From positions 1 through 33,128 of IMG/VR virus record IMGVR_UViG_3300032238_000077: a stretch of 33,128 nt of DNA. One strand, written 5' to 3'. Below the pieces are notes generated by a model that was not told where the DNA came from, did not search any database, and was given only the letters and a program-made list of their open reading frames with translations. A program made the translations under genes and the position numbers. Of this stretch, positions 8,224 through 15,314 are shown piece after piece; positions within the stretch are counted from its first letter, which is position 1, and every line of letters starts with the position of its first letter. The stretch is from a virus.

Positions 8224-9524
8224 TGGCACAAACAAACTATACGCCAATATCGCTTTATTATTCAGCAACGGCAACCAATGTTCCTACGGCTGGTAACTTA
8301 GTCGCAGGTGAACTAGCACTTAATACCGCAGATGGAAAGTTGTTTTACAAAGATTCAGCAGGAGTAGTACAAACTTTAGCTTCTAAGGATACTAACTCAG
8401 GAACTTTTACTAATATATCAGTAAGTGGAGTAGCTAGTTTTGCAGATGGCACAGTATTACTTCCGTCGATAACAAACATTGGTGACACTAACACAGGCAT
8501 TTATTTTCCAGCAGCCGATACTATTGCCTTTACAGAAGGTGGTGTTGAGTCAATGAGAATTGATGCTAGTGGAAACGTAGGTATAGGCACTAATACTCCA
8601 AGCACTTTTGGTAAATTAGCTGTTTATGGTACTTCTTCAGGTGGTCAAGTAGTATCAGCAATTGTAAATTCAAGTGGTACTGCTAATACACAAGCTGTTT
8701 TGTCTTTTGATACAAGTGCTAGTGGATTTAATGTTCGTGATAGCCAAATTAGGGCAACTAATAATGGTTCAAATCAAACAACCTTAGAATTTTATACGTC
8801 AAATGCCGTTACTCCAGCCGAAGCAATGCGTATAACGGCTCCTGGTAACGTAGGTATTGGTACAAGTAGTCCTAGCACTAAATTTCAAGTAAACGGTGCA
8901 GCTTCTACTAATAATACCTCTCGCTTTGTAGCTAAGTTTACTGATACTTCTGCTGTTGCATTAGGAAATGGTGGCGGTATTATGTTCCAAGGTGTCTATA
9001 CAGGAACTACTGCTTTAGATTGCTCTGGTATTCAAGCATACAAAGAAAATGCTACAGATGGAAATTATGCTTATGCAATGACTTTTGCTACTAGAGCTAA
9101 CGGTGGTAATTTAACAGAACAAATGCGTATTGCATCTAACGGCATAGTTACTATGTCTGCTTATGGTGCTGGTGCGGCAACATTTTCTGCGGCTGGTGTT
9201 ATTAGTTCTGTATCGGATGAAACTTGGAAAATTAAAGACGGTGTACCAACTAATCCTGATGCAATGTTGCAAAAGTTAGAAGCTGGTTATTGGTTTTACA
9301 ATGAAGAAAAAGCGCCAATTTTTGGGCAAGATAGACAATTAGGTTTTTATGCTCAAAATGTGCATGAAGCTATTGGTGAAGAAGCTGCACCTACACCCGA
9401 AGAAGGAAAACCTTGGGGTTATTATGATAGGTCGGTTTTAGCAATTACTGTTATGTCTTTAAAAAATGCTTTATCTACTATTGAAGACCTTAAACAACGC
9501 ATTGCAGCTTTGGAGAATAAATAA
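8223..9524 (+). CDS. Tail fibre with C-terminal S74 chaperone domain
   Basis: This is a 433-residue fibre. The N-terminal module (VAGELALNTADGKLFYKDSAG, res. 28-48) is a frequent fibre attachment segment. The shaft carries beta repeats of the type GNVGIGTNTPS (about res. 118) and GNVGIGTSSPS (about res. 212). The C-terminus is an S74-like domain: SDETWKIKDG near 335, then LGFYAQNVHEAIGEE and a final trimeric coiled coil (LSTIEDLKQRIAALENK). This chaperone assists trimer folding and is usually cleaved off. The gene is coupled to genes on both sides by TAATG overlaps. It is a likely receptor-binding protein; its target is unknown. Confidence 0.85.
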   Translation: MAQTNYTPISLYYSATATNVPTAGNLVAGELALNTADGKLFYKDSAGVVQTLASKDTNSGTFTNISVSGVASFADGTVLLPSITNIGDTNTGIYFPAADTIAFTEGGVESMRIDASGNVGIGTNTPSTFGKLAVYGTSSGGQVVSAIVNSSGTANTQAVLSFDTSASGFNVRDSQIRATNNGSNQTTLEFYTSNAVTPAEAMRITAPGNVGIGTSSPSTKFQVNGAASTNNTSRFVAKFTDTSAVALGNGGGIMFQGVYTGTTALDCSGIQAYKENATDGNYAYAMTFATRANGGNLTEQMRIASNGIVTMSAYGAGAATFSAAGVISSVSDETWKIKDGVPTNPDAMLQKLEAGYWFYNEEKAPIFGQDRQLGFYAQNVHEAIGEEAAPTPEEGKPWGYYDRSVLAITVMSLKNALSTIEDLKQRIAALENK

Positions 9525-9823
9525 TGGAATTTATATGGAATGTAGTACAAATGGACAGACTCACTAGCGACAGCTTTGTTGTAACGTGCCACTATACAGT
9601 TACTGCTACAGATGGCAATTACCAAGCATCTACATACGGTACAGTAGGCTACACACAAGAAGCTGGTAAATCTTATATACCTTACGCTAATTTAACTGAG
9701 CCTGAGTGCGTTGGCTGGGTTCAGGAATCGTTGGGAAAAGACACAGTAGAAGCAAGTTTACAAGCACAGATTGATGCATTAAAAAACCCAGTACAGGAAT
9801 CAGGAGTGCCGTGGGCTTCGTAA
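9524..9823 (+). CDS. Small protein downstream of tail fibre (possible fibre accessory)
   Basis: This 99-residue protein of mixed beta character (MEFIWNVVQMDRLTSDSFV; VTATDGNYQASTYGTVGYTQE) is of a kind often found right after fibre genes in aquatic and betaproteobacterial phages. I recall it as an uncharacterised family and cannot name a function. A helical C-terminus (VEASLQAQIDALKNP) could bind a fibre tip. The start overlaps the fibre stop as TAATG. Confidence 0.7.
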   Translation: MEFIWNVVQMDRLTSDSFVVTCHYTVTATDGNYQASTYGTVGYTQEAGKSYIPYANLTEPECVGWVQESLGKDTVEASLQAQIDALKNPVQESGVPWAS

Positions 9824-9849
9824 AGATTTTTAACAGCAAGGAGAATGAA

Positions 9850-10053
9850 ATGAGTGAAAACACGAAAAAAACTCAAATCACGATTGATGAAGTAAGTTAC
9901 AACTTTGAAGATTTAACTGAAGAACAGCAAAAACTGTTCCAACATTGTGTAGATTTAGACCGTAAAATAGGTTCAGCACAGTTTCAGTTAGATCAACTCA
10001 ATGTAGGCAAGCAAGCATTTATTAAATTATTGAAAGATTCTTTAGAGGCTTAA
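9850..10053 (+). CDS. Small conserved hypothetical phage protein (DUF6447-like)
   Basis: The start is set at ATG 9850 because AAGGAG lies six bases upstream; an in-frame GTG at 9811 would overlap the previous gene and lacks such a site. The 67-residue product (ITIDEVSYNFEDLTEEQQKL, then a helix and QLNVGKQAFIKLLKDSL) resembles a small family of phage proteins seen near fibre and lysis genes. It is probably a two-helix coiled coil after a short beta hairpin. No function is known to me. Confidence 0.75.
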   Translation: MSENTKKTQITIDEVSYNFEDLTEEQQKLFQHCVDLDRKIGSAQFQLDQLNVGKQAFIKLLKDSLEA

Positions 10054-10054
10054 A

Positions 10055-10261
10055 ATGGCAGAGATTGATCCAGTTAAAGTAGGTGTCATGTGGCAAAAGA
10101 TGGAGACTATGGAGCGTGAAGTTTCAGAGCTTCGTGAAGATGTCAAGACACTATTAGCTTTAGCCAATAAGTCCAAAGGTGGTTTGTGGGCTGGCATGAT
10201 GGTGGTATCTGCTATCAGTTCTTTAGTTGGATTTCTTTCTCACTACTTTTCTATTAAATAA
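10055..10261 (+). CDS. Small single-TM protein with coiled coil, lysis region
   Basis: This 68-residue protein has an N-terminal amphipathic coiled coil (KMETMEREVSELREDVKTLLAL) and one C-terminal membrane segment (LWAGMMVVSAISSLVGFL). The stop overlaps the next ATG (TAATG). It is the first of four small membrane proteins before the endolysin, so a holin or holin-regulator role is plausible, but no family motif settles it. Confidence 0.75.
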   Translation: MAEIDPVKVGVMWQKMETMEREVSELREDVKTLLALANKSKGGLWAGMMVVSAISSLVGFLSHYFSIK

Positions 10262-10407
10262 TGGATACGTTAGAGATACTAACGAAAATATGGCCTTTAC
10301 TTGTAGCGTTTGTTACGTTAGTCATAGTCTTGGCTAAGATGGATAATAAAGTATCTGTATTAGAAGAAAAAGTTAGAACGCTGTTTGATCTTTGGAATAA
10401 AAAATGA
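10261..10407 (+). CDS. 48-residue membrane protein of lysis region
   Basis: This short ORF starts at ATG 10261 within a TAATG overlap and ends at TGA 10405-10407, which overlaps the next gene's ATG at 10404 (ATGA). The product has one membrane segment (IWPLLVAFVTLVIVLA) followed by a short coiled coil (KMDNKVSVLEEKVRTLFDLW). Its layout mirrors its neighbours (membrane helix plus coiled coil). Overlaps on both sides support it as real. Confidence 0.7.
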   Translation: MDTLEILTKIWPLLVAFVTLVIVLAKMDNKVSVLEEKVRTLFDLWNKK

Positions 10408-10676
10408 ATATCCAAGATATTTTAAAAGCTGTTTTACCTATTGTTGTAGCTTGTTTAGCTTGGTTACTTGGGCAAGTTTCGGACTTTTCTACACGACTGA
10501 CTAAGATAGAAGGTCAGATGCCTGTATTAATTACAACAAATGGTGTGCCTACTGATAGTCCAATAAGTGCTGAACAGAGACACCGATTAAAAGAAGATAT
10601 TTATAAAGATATTCACGACTTACAGGTGCGAGTAAAACTCATGGAAGAAAGGTCAAAAAATGTTCGGGATAGATGA
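10404..10676 (+). CDS. Membrane-anchored coiled-coil protein (possible inner-membrane spanin or holin partner)
   Basis: This 90-residue protein has an N-terminal membrane helix (ILKAVLPIVVACLAWLLGQ, res. 5-23) and a long charged, partly coiled-coil C-terminal part (DIYKDIHDLQVRVKLMEERSKN). An N-in membrane anchor with a periplasmic coiled coil is the layout of i-spanins, but no embedded lipoprotein o-spanin frame was seen, so the spanin idea is tentative. It overlaps the holin-like gene by 17 bases. Confidence 0.7.
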   Translation: MNIQDILKAVLPIVVACLAWLLGQVSDFSTRLTKIEGQMPVLITTNGVPTDSPISAEQRHRLKEDIYKDIHDLQVRVKLMEERSKNVRDR

Positions 10677-11061
10677 TATTTTAAGTGTTGGGCTTAAACT
10701 TGTTGACAAATTTGTTCCTGATCCACAAGCCAAACAAGAAGCCCAAATTAAGCTCTTAGAGATGCAACAGAATGGTGAGTTAGCTCAACTACAAGCTGAC
10801 ATGAACGAGCAACAGGAAGTCACCAAGCGTCAGCAAGCAGATATGATGTCTGACTCTTGGTTATCTAAGAACATTCGACCAATGACTTTAGTGTTTATTT
10901 TAGTTACATATACTGTATTTGCTATGATGTCAGCGTGGGACATAGAAGTAAACAATAATTACGTTGAGTTGCTTGGGCAGTGGGGTATGCTTATTATGTC
11001 TTTTTACTTTGGTGGTCGTACTCTTGAGAAAATTATGGAGATGAAGAAAAATGTTAAGTAA
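10660..11061 (+). CDS. Holin-like protein (3TM-type, gene-transfer-agent holin family resemblance)
   Basis: This 133-residue protein has an N-terminal amphipathic helix (MFGIDDILSVGLKLVDKFVPDPQAKQEAQIKL), a long charged helix (res. 30-65), then hydrophobic segments (IRPMTLVFILVTYTVFAMMSAW and WGMLIMSFYFGGRTLEKIME). The sequence WLSKNIRPMTLVF and the ending YFGGRTLEKI are typical of this holin group. Its stop overlaps the start of the endolysin gene, as expected for a holin-endolysin pair. It would oligomerise in the inner membrane and time lysis. Confidence 0.8.
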   Translation: MFGIDDILSVGLKLVDKFVPDPQAKQEAQIKLLEMQQNGELAQLQADMNEQQEVTKRQQADMMSDSWLSKNIRPMTLVFILVTYTVFAMMSAWDIEVNNNYVELLGQWGMLIMSFYFGGRTLEKIMEMKKNVK

Positions 11062-11587
11062 TTGGGATAAATCTTGCGACATGGTGCTTGCTCACGAAGG
11101 TGGGTTTACTAACGATCAACGTGATTCAGGTAATCATTTAGCAGACGGTAGACAAGGCTCTACAATGCTTGGATGTACTCAGGCTAACTGGGAAGCGTAT
11201 GTCGGTCATAAGGTCACCCAAGACGATATGAAGAAACTAACCAAAGATGATGTTAAGCCTCTCTATAAAAAGAACTACTGGGACGCTGTGTCAGGTGACT
11301 TACTACCTACAGGCTTGGATTATGCAGCTTTCGATTTCGCCATCAATGCAGGGCCATCGGCTTCAAGAAAGATGATTCAACGTGCATTAGGTGTAACTGC
11401 TGATGGTGCGTTTGGCCCTAAAACAATGGCTGCTATTGAAGCTGCTGATGGTAAAGAACTTATGCAAAAGTTTAGTGACGCTAAAACAACATTCTATAAA
11501 AGCCTAAGTAACTTTAATGTATACGGTACTGGCTGGCTCAGACGTGTTGCAGATGTCCAAGCCGTAGCCAATAAAATGATTGGTTAG
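11051..11587 (+). CDS. Endolysin, GH108-type N-acetylmuramidase
   Basis: This 178-residue lysozyme-like protein carries the catalytic E-G-G motif at residues 16-18 (VLAHEGGFTND). The GH108 pattern follows: LGCTQANWEAYVG, then LYKKNYWDAVSGDLLPTGLDYAAFDFAINAGP around residues 75-110, and a C-terminal peptidoglycan-binding-3-like part (LGVTADGAFGPKTMAAI). The usual length is about 170-190, so it is full length. There is no signal peptide, consistent with holin-dependent release. It cleaves the MurNAc-GlcNAc bond. An apparent intrinsic terminator lies just downstream. Confidence 0.93.
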   Translation: MLSNWDKSCDMVLAHEGGFTNDQRDSGNHLADGRQGSTMLGCTQANWEAYVGHKVTQDDMKKLTKDDVKPLYKKNYWDAVSGDLLPTGLDYAAFDFAINAGPSASRKMIQRALGVTADGAFGPKTMAAIEAADGKELMQKFSDAKTTFYKSLSNFNVYGTGWLRRVADVQAVANKMIG

Positions 11588-11733
11588 CCCTTATAGTATT
11601 TCCATTTTTCAATGAAATAAGGGTTTTTTGAAGGTCGGATAAAACCAAAGCGTTCCCATGTTTTTAATACGTTAGTTGCTTCAGGTTTTACCCATACAAA
11701 CAATTGTGGATTAAATATTTTTGCTGGTGTCAT
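11584..11733 (-). CDS. 49-residue hypothetical protein, end of the early minus-strand operon
   Basis: Reading the minus strand, ATG at 11733-11731 is preceded by AGGAG with a seven-base spacer, and the frame runs to TAA at 11586-11584. The product (MTPAKIFNPQLFVWVKPEA through IEKWKYYKG) is basic and aromatic-rich, with no recognised family. The start overlaps the stop of the HTH gene upstream (ATGA). Its last four bases overlap the endolysin stop, so the two operons converge with no gap. The frame, strong RBS and coupling support a real gene. Confidence 0.7.
   Translation of the reverse strand: MTPAKIFNPQLFVWVKPEATNVLKTWERFGFIRPSKNPYFIEKWKYYKG
11588..11629 (+). terminator. Intrinsic terminator after the lysis genes
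   Basis: CCCTTAT at 11588-11594 pairs with ATAAGGG at 11617-11623 and is followed by six Ts (11624-11629). It would end + strand transcripts right after the endolysin stop. The same DNA encodes the C-terminus of a small minus-strand gene, so the hairpin is embedded in coding sequence. Confidence 0.7.
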
Positions 11734-11924
11734 TTTGGTTCTCCTACACATCTATAAAGTTTGTATGATTTAGATGGATGCCATTTGTCTAGGATTAAAT
11801 AACCGCTTCTACGCAGTTCTCCAACCCTAGTTGATAGTTTCATACCACCACCATTAGTAAATGCGTCTAGTGGGCTTATCCAACGCTTCTTGGCTAGTTT
11901 TACAATAATTTCATATTGACTCAT
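11730..11924 (-). CDS. Small helix-turn-helix protein (HTH_39-like)
   Basis: This 64-residue protein (MSQYEIIVKLAKKRWISPLDAF, TRVGELRRSGYLILDKW) follows the pattern of the small phage winged-helix HTH family often placed near early genes: N-terminal helix, a 'sPLDAf' turn, a recognition helix with L.TRVGELRRxG and a beta wing (YKLYRC). It probably binds DNA; its operator is unknown. It is coupled to genes on both sides by short overlaps. Confidence 0.75.
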   Translation of the reverse strand: MSQYEIIVKLAKKRWISPLDAFTNGGGMKLSTRVGELRRSGYLILDKWHPSKSYKLYRCVGEPK

Positions 11925-12106
11925 TTCTTACTCCTCATTATTCGACAATCGGCTTTTTCTTGTGGTGTAAAATCAGGGCTGATTTCTGACAATTCACAGC
12001 TTTTAGTACCCCAATGCGTCTGCGTTTCTTTACGAGCAAGTTCAGTCATAAAGATCAGATAAAAACAAATAATAAGCGTGGCTGTATAAACCACACCCAT
12101 TTTCAT
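11921..12106 (-). CDS. Small membrane-anchored Cys-containing protein
   Basis: This 61-residue protein has an N-terminal hydrophobic helix (VVYTATLIICFYLIFM) and a C-terminal segment SCELSEISPDFTPQEKADCRI with two cysteines. The 'EISPDFTxxxKxxC' motif recurs in small phage proteins of unknown role. It is probably an inner membrane protein with a periplasmic disulphide loop, or a lipoprotein-like protein without a clear lipobox. It overlaps both neighbours by four bases. Confidence 0.75.
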   Translation of the reverse strand: MKMGVVYTATLIICFYLIFMTELARKETQTHWGTKSCELSEISPDFTPQEKADCRIMRSKK

Positions 12107-12438
12107 AATTTATCATCCTCAAAGTCACGTTGAGCTTGTATCCTAGCAAACTGCTCACGACTTTCAACAGATATACACCACATTAATCTACCTAGTTTTT
12201 CAAAATCTTTAGACTTTAAATATTCTTCAATAGACTCTGCCTGTTCAATAGTCGCTGAATATATATCTTCGCTAAAGTTTTCAAACAACGTGTGATCATA
12301 GTCAGCATGGTGATTAACTAATTCTTTAACACGTTCTTCAATAATATCTTCAGCAGCAGCATAGCGTTCTGCTTCTGTATCTGTGGTTAACCAAGAATCA
12401 AAAGATGTACCTGTGGACATCATGTTATATAAGCTCAT
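12103..12438 (-). CDS. Hypothetical acidic helical protein
   Basis: The start is set at ATG 12438-12436 (MSLYNMMSTG) because GAGGGG lies upstream and the ATG overlaps the stop of the 28-residue ORF (TAATG). A start at 12465 in the same frame would lie inside that ORF. The product is 111 residues, acidic and mostly helical (EAERYAAAEDIIEERVKEL; SIEEYLKSKDFEKLGRLMW). No known family is recognised. Confidence 0.7.
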   Translation of the reverse strand: MSLYNMMSTGTSFDSWLTTDTEAERYAAAEDIIEERVKELVNHHADYDHTLFENFSEDIYSATIEQAESIEEYLKSKDFEKLGRLMWCISVESREQFARIQAQRDFEDDKL

Positions 12439-12524
12439 TAGAATCCCCTCACTATAATCCAGCATAACAAAGCTGGGCCAAACATGATTAATGCTCCGAT
12501 AACTGCTTCTATGAATGTTTGCAT
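12438..12524 (-). CDS. 28-residue membrane micropeptide
   Basis: On the minus strand ATG at 12524-12522 is preceded by AAGGAG with a five-to-six-base spacer. The frame encodes 28 residues, one hydrophobic segment (FIEAVIGALIMFGPALLCWII) and a basic end (VRGF), stopping in a TAATG overlap with the next gene. Good RBS, coupling and membrane character argue for a real tiny gene; function unknown. Confidence 0.6.
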   Translation of the reverse strand: MQTFIEAVIGALIMFGPALLCWIIVRGF

Positions 12525-12525
12525 T

Positions 12526-12717
12526 TTATTCTCCTTGAACTTTGGCAATAATTTTTGGATTTGGTGCTTTAATTACAGTAGCTTTATATTCTGATCCATA
12601 AGCGTGAGGTAAAGCATTTGCAATCATGTCATTTGCTCTTTTTTCTGTAATATTAAAACCATCTTCTACCCAATTTTCTGTTACTTCAAACTCTACAGTC
12701 CATTTAAATGTTTGCAT
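12526..12717 (-). CDS. Small hypothetical protein
   Basis: The start is placed at ATG 12717-12715, which has AAAGGGA upstream. The 63-residue product begins MQTFKWTVEFEVTENWVEDG and looks like an alpha/beta protein with a basic end. Its first residues (MQTF) match those of the micropeptide just downstream, and both genes share the TAAAATGCAAACATT start region, suggesting local duplication of a translation start. No family known. Confidence 0.7.
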   Translation of the reverse strand: MQTFKWTVEFEVTENWVEDGFNITEKRANDMIANALPHAYGSEYKATVIKAPNPKIIAKVQGE

Positions 12718-12827
12718 TTTATTTCCCTTTAAAATGATTAATGGATACAACAACTACAGAATAATTAAGTTTTGTTAATAATACAAGTAGGTAGATTCCC
12801 TAATGTGTAAAAATACAACAAAAGGGA

Positions 12828-12882
12828 AAGTCAGAGATAGGCACGTATGGGCTAAAGGGAATAAGCCCCCTACCCCTGACTT
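12828..12882 (-). terminator. Possible terminator or RNA hairpin after the exonuclease gene
   Basis: AAGTCAG (12828-12834) and CTGACTT (12876-12882) form a 7-bp outer stem, with an inner GGGCT/AGCCC stem between them. On the minus strand it begins inside the end of the exonuclease gene and is followed by TCCCTTTTGTT, an imperfect U-tract. It could partly stop or stabilise the minus-strand transcript. Confidence 0.4.
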
Positions 12883-13613
12883 AGATTATTTTTTAATTGA
12901 AAATAGCTTAATAAACATTTAAACATTTCCCAATGCTTTTGTAAATCTGCTTGTTCTATTTCGTGTATCTGCGTTTCTGTTTCACTAACAAACACAATGG
13001 CGCAACGTGCATCTGGCATATTTAATCCATGTGCATACGCTGCCAATTGTAGTATCATTTCAGGATAGACAGATGCGTTTTCAAGGGATTCTTTCGTCTT
13101 AAAATCGCAGATGATACCTTCTTTAGAAGATAAGTCACATTTACCTGCGTAACCTAATGGATGAGCAAATGATTGCTCGCAGTCATAAAATTGATCTCCA
13201 AAGTGTTCTCTTAATGCTGCTTCAGTTCTGCGTGTATAGCTAGGGTACTCAGGCAAATACATTTGAGTGAAGTAAGCCTCTAATACATTGTGCATAGCTG
13301 TACCACGATTCATAGCATCTCGACCAGTAGCCCTTGAATCTTCTGTCACACGCTTTAACCAATCGGCTTCAGGCTCGTTTTCTCCACGAGGCAAGGTAAG
13401 ACTAGCCAGTAAGACTTGTTCTTGCTTCCAACGCTCTAAAGGTGGTTTCGCAAGGACATTAATAATTGTAGTTACTGAAGGAAGTAATCCCTCTTTCTTA
13501 GCGTCTGCTAATGTGGTGTTCCGTACATTGCCATTTTTTGCTATACGTGTATAAGATGGCTCACCTGTTTTAGTGTACCAATGAGCTGTATTACTTTCTG
13601 CTGTGATGATCAT
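12870..13613 (-). CDS. PD-(D/E)XK exonuclease (RecB/Cas4-like nuclease)
   Basis: This 247-residue protein has the signature of phage PD-(D/E)XK exonucleases: SVTTIINVLAKPPLERW near 46-62, the GTAMHNVLEAY motif at 104-114 (His ligand), GYAGKCDL with Asp160, ICDFKTKE with Asp170 and Lys172, and the QLAAYA helix of motif IV at about 190. It would resect double-stranded ends to give single strands for the ERF-type annealing protein encoded in the same operon. The start at ATG 13613 has AAAGGGAAA just upstream. Confidence 0.85.
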   Translation of the reverse strand: MIITAESNTAHWYTKTGEPSYTRIAKNGNVRNTTLADAKKEGLLPSVTTIINVLAKPPLERWKQEQVLLASLTLPRGENEPEADWLKRVTEDSRATGRDAMNRGTAMHNVLEAYFTQMYLPEYPSYTRRTEAALREHFGDQFYDCEQSFAHPLGYAGKCDLSSKEGIICDFKTKESLENASVYPEMILQLAAYAHGLNMPDARCAIVFVSETETQIHEIEQADLQKHWEMFKCLLSYFQLKNNLSQG

Positions 13614-13681
13614 ATTTTCCCTTTATGAACCTATAAGTTAAACAATAAACTACTTAATGATACCTATAATGTACATTTATA

Positions 13682-13704
13682 AGTCAATATGCACACAATG
13701 AGTT
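13682..13704 (-). promoter_or_regulatory. Possible minus-strand promoter upstream of the exonuclease gene
   Basis: On the minus strand a TTGACT (complement of 13682-13687) lies in the gap between the Zn-ribbon gene and the exonuclease, followed by AT-rich DNA with weak -10 candidates. The -35 is good, but no -10 at 17 bp is convincing, so this is tentative. Read it as a position for an internal promoter. Confidence 0.25.
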
Positions 13705-13720
13705 ACATACAACACAAAAA

Positions 13721-13879
13721 TTATTTCGCTATTGCTTTCTTTATAAATACTACTAAGTCAACGTGTTCACCACACCAGTCATCAGGTGATTTATTTTGAG
13801 TTGCTGGAAATCTGCGACAAAGACCCATTGAATCAAAGTTCTTTGGGCTATACCAGTATTTGCAAGTTTTACAGTTCAT
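13721..13879 (-). CDS. 52-residue Cys-rich (zinc-ribbon-like) protein
   Basis: On the minus strand ATG at 13879-13877, with AAAGGGA upstream, opens a 52-residue frame ending at TAA 13723-13721. The product begins MNCKTCKYWY and continues with GLCRRFP and DDWCGEHVD: a CxxC pair, then two more cysteines (about res. 21 and 36), as in small zinc-binding phage proteins with the C-x2-C-x-Y/H-W start and DWCGE end. It probably binds one metal ion. Confidence 0.75.
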   Translation of the reverse strand: MNCKTCKYWYSPKNFDSMGLCRRFPATQNKSPDDWCGEHVDLVVFIKKAIAK

Positions 13880-13949
13880 TTTATCCCTTTTAAAGTGAAC
13901 ACTACCCTATTCATGTCGCTGCATGAAATTTAAATAAAGTTAATAATCT

Positions 13950-14123
13950 TTAAGAATATACAATCTTATCTGACAGATCAGAAGCACGTCTCATAACCTG
14001 TTCAACAAAACGAGCTAAACTCGTCTCATTAAACTGGTATACAGTACGTTCTTCATCTACGTTAAAATACTGCGTAAACGTGTCAGAGTGTGATTTCGCA
14101 TATTCACGAATCATATTATCCAT
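13950..14123 (-). CDS. 57-residue hypothetical protein
   Basis: On the minus strand ATG at 14123-14121 follows the SSB stop by six bases, with AGG upstream, and the frame ends at TAA 13952-13950. The product (MDNMIREYAKSHSDTFTQYF; LARFVEQVMRRASDL) is helical and resembles small proteins of other phages that carry a 'Q.F....L..F.......A' pattern. No function assigned. Confidence 0.65.
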   Translation of the reverse strand: MDNMIREYAKSHSDTFTQYFNVDEERTVYQFNETSLARFVEQVMRRASDLSDKIVYS

Positions 14124-14129
14124 ACAAAC

Positions 14130-14546
14130 CTAAAATGGAATGTCGCTATCCATATCACCCAAAGATAAAGAAGCATGATTTGATATGCTTGCCGTATCAA
14201 TAGGTGGACTCTTTACTTCTTTACTACCCAACAACTGCATATTGCTTACTTGAATATTTATTGCATACTTTTCTACACCTGCTTTGTCGGTATATTTATT
14301 GGTCTTAATCTTGCCCTCAATGTAGACTTGAGTGCCTTTAGTAATTAGCCTAGACGCTATATCAGACAATTTACCAAAGCAGCTAATGTTATGCCATTCC
14401 GTCTGATCTACCATATTGCCATTTTTATCTTTGTACTTTTCAGACGTAGCCAAGCTAAAACTGGTAACACTTGCACCATCACCAAACGCACGAGTCTCAG
14501 GGTCTTTACCTACATTTCCAACTAAAATAACTTTATTTACCGACAT
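14130..14546 (-). CDS. ssb: Single-stranded DNA-binding protein
   Basis: This 138-residue protein is a typical bacterial/phage SSB: MSVNKVILVGNVGKDPETR opens the OB fold, WHNISCFGKLSDIA and GTQVYIEGKIKTNKYTD follow, and the acidic tail ends DSDIPF, the standard docking peptide for partner proteins. It overlaps the upstream ERF-type gene by 14 bases, so the two are coupled. It protects single strands made during replication and recombination. Confidence 0.96.
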   Translation of the reverse strand: MSVNKVILVGNVGKDPETRAFGDGASVTSFSLATSEKYKDKNGNMVDQTEWHNISCFGKLSDIASRLITKGTQVYIEGKIKTNKYTDKAGVEKYAINIQVSNMQLLGSKEVKSPPIDTASISNHASLSLGDMDSDIPF

Positions 14547-15105
14547 GATCTGCTCCTAATTTTTTTTCTAACATTGAAATAGCATCAATAGCTTGATTTC
14601 TATCTAAAAGCGACACAGAAGGCTTTTTAAAGAAAGCAAGTAACTTAGCCTCATCCGAACCTGATTGTTCAATCAAAGCGTTTATAGATGCTATCTGTTG
14701 GGAAGTAATTGATACAACCTTGACTTCTTCTTCTTTAACAGTCGAATCAATCGCATCATGCTCAACGATTGCTAACGCTGTAACATATAAATATCTACGT
14801 TGATAGGTTTCTACTGCACCAATGTTTTGTACCTCATGGCATCCTTTTAAAGCGGCAGATCCCATAGGGCTTGTAAATGTAATGTTAGAGCCATCATCAA
14901 TGTCATAGATAGTCATCGTGGCTAAGTCGGCAGTAAAAGAAATAACATCTACCAAACCAACTTCACAAAAAATGCTTTGGATTGTAGGTAAAAAGTCTCC
15001 AAGTTCAAAGTATTGATACCCAGCAAACTTGTTATGCCCTGACTTTTTTAATTCTTTACGTTGAAGTTGATTTCGTGCAACAATCAATTTTTTATAAATA
15101 TTCAA
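14533..15105 (-). CDS. erf: ERF-family single-strand annealing protein
   Basis: This 190-residue protein carries the ERF-superfamily core: GHNKFAGYQYFELGDFLPTI near residues 24-43, the beta segment GSNITFTSPMGSA, and the AVETYQRRYLYVTALAIVEHDAID helix near 97-120. Such proteins anneal single strands and drive circularisation or recombination, as P22 Erf does. The C-terminal part is variable and helical. It lies between a 60-residue ORF and ssb with short overlaps, and a matching exonuclease is encoded downstream. Confidence 0.9.
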   Translation of the reverse strand: MNIYKKLIVARNQLQRKELKKSGHNKFAGYQYFELGDFLPTIQSIFCEVGLVDVISFTADLATMTIYDIDDGSNITFTSPMGSAALKGCHEVQNIGAVETYQRRYLYVTALAIVEHDAIDSTVKEEEVKVVSITSQQIASINALIEQSGSDEAKLLAFFKKPSVSLLDRNQAIDAISMLEKKLGADHVGK

Positions 15106-15284
15106 TTAATTCTCCTAAAAGCTGAACGTGGCAGACCTGTCTCAAACCAAATAACGTCTTTATCTTCTTCAGACAATAAACCGTTCTCCATAGCATCTAA
15201 TGCTTCTAAAAGACGCATTTGTCTTTCTTCTTGCATCATTCTTTGTTCTTGTAAATCGTTATCAATTTCAAAATTATCAAACAT
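15102..15284 (-). CDS. 60-residue acidic hypothetical protein, first gene of early operon
   Basis: This small acidic protein (MFDNFEIDNDLQEQRMMQEE; ENGLLSEEDKDVIWFETGLP) is preceded by AAAGGGAGAA, a good RBS, and by the promoter at 15315-15343. Its end overlaps the ERF start by four bases. The C-terminal part could be a short HTH, but this is not certain. Function unknown. Confidence 0.75.
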   Translation of the reverse strand: MFDNFEIDNDLQEQRMMQEERQMRLLEALDAMENGLLSEEDKDVIWFETGLPRSAFRRIN

Positions 15285-15314
15285 AGTTTTCTCCCTTTAA
15301 GTAACTATGTTGTT

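Noticed and set aside
8500-9500. Diversity-generating retroelement target in the fibre genes
   Set aside because: No reverse transcriptase gene and no template-repeat/variable-repeat pair were seen anywhere in the window.
13288-13554. Plus-strand 88-codon frame opposite the exonuclease
   Set aside because: It is fully antisense to a well-supported nuclease and has no family match or ribosome-binding site.
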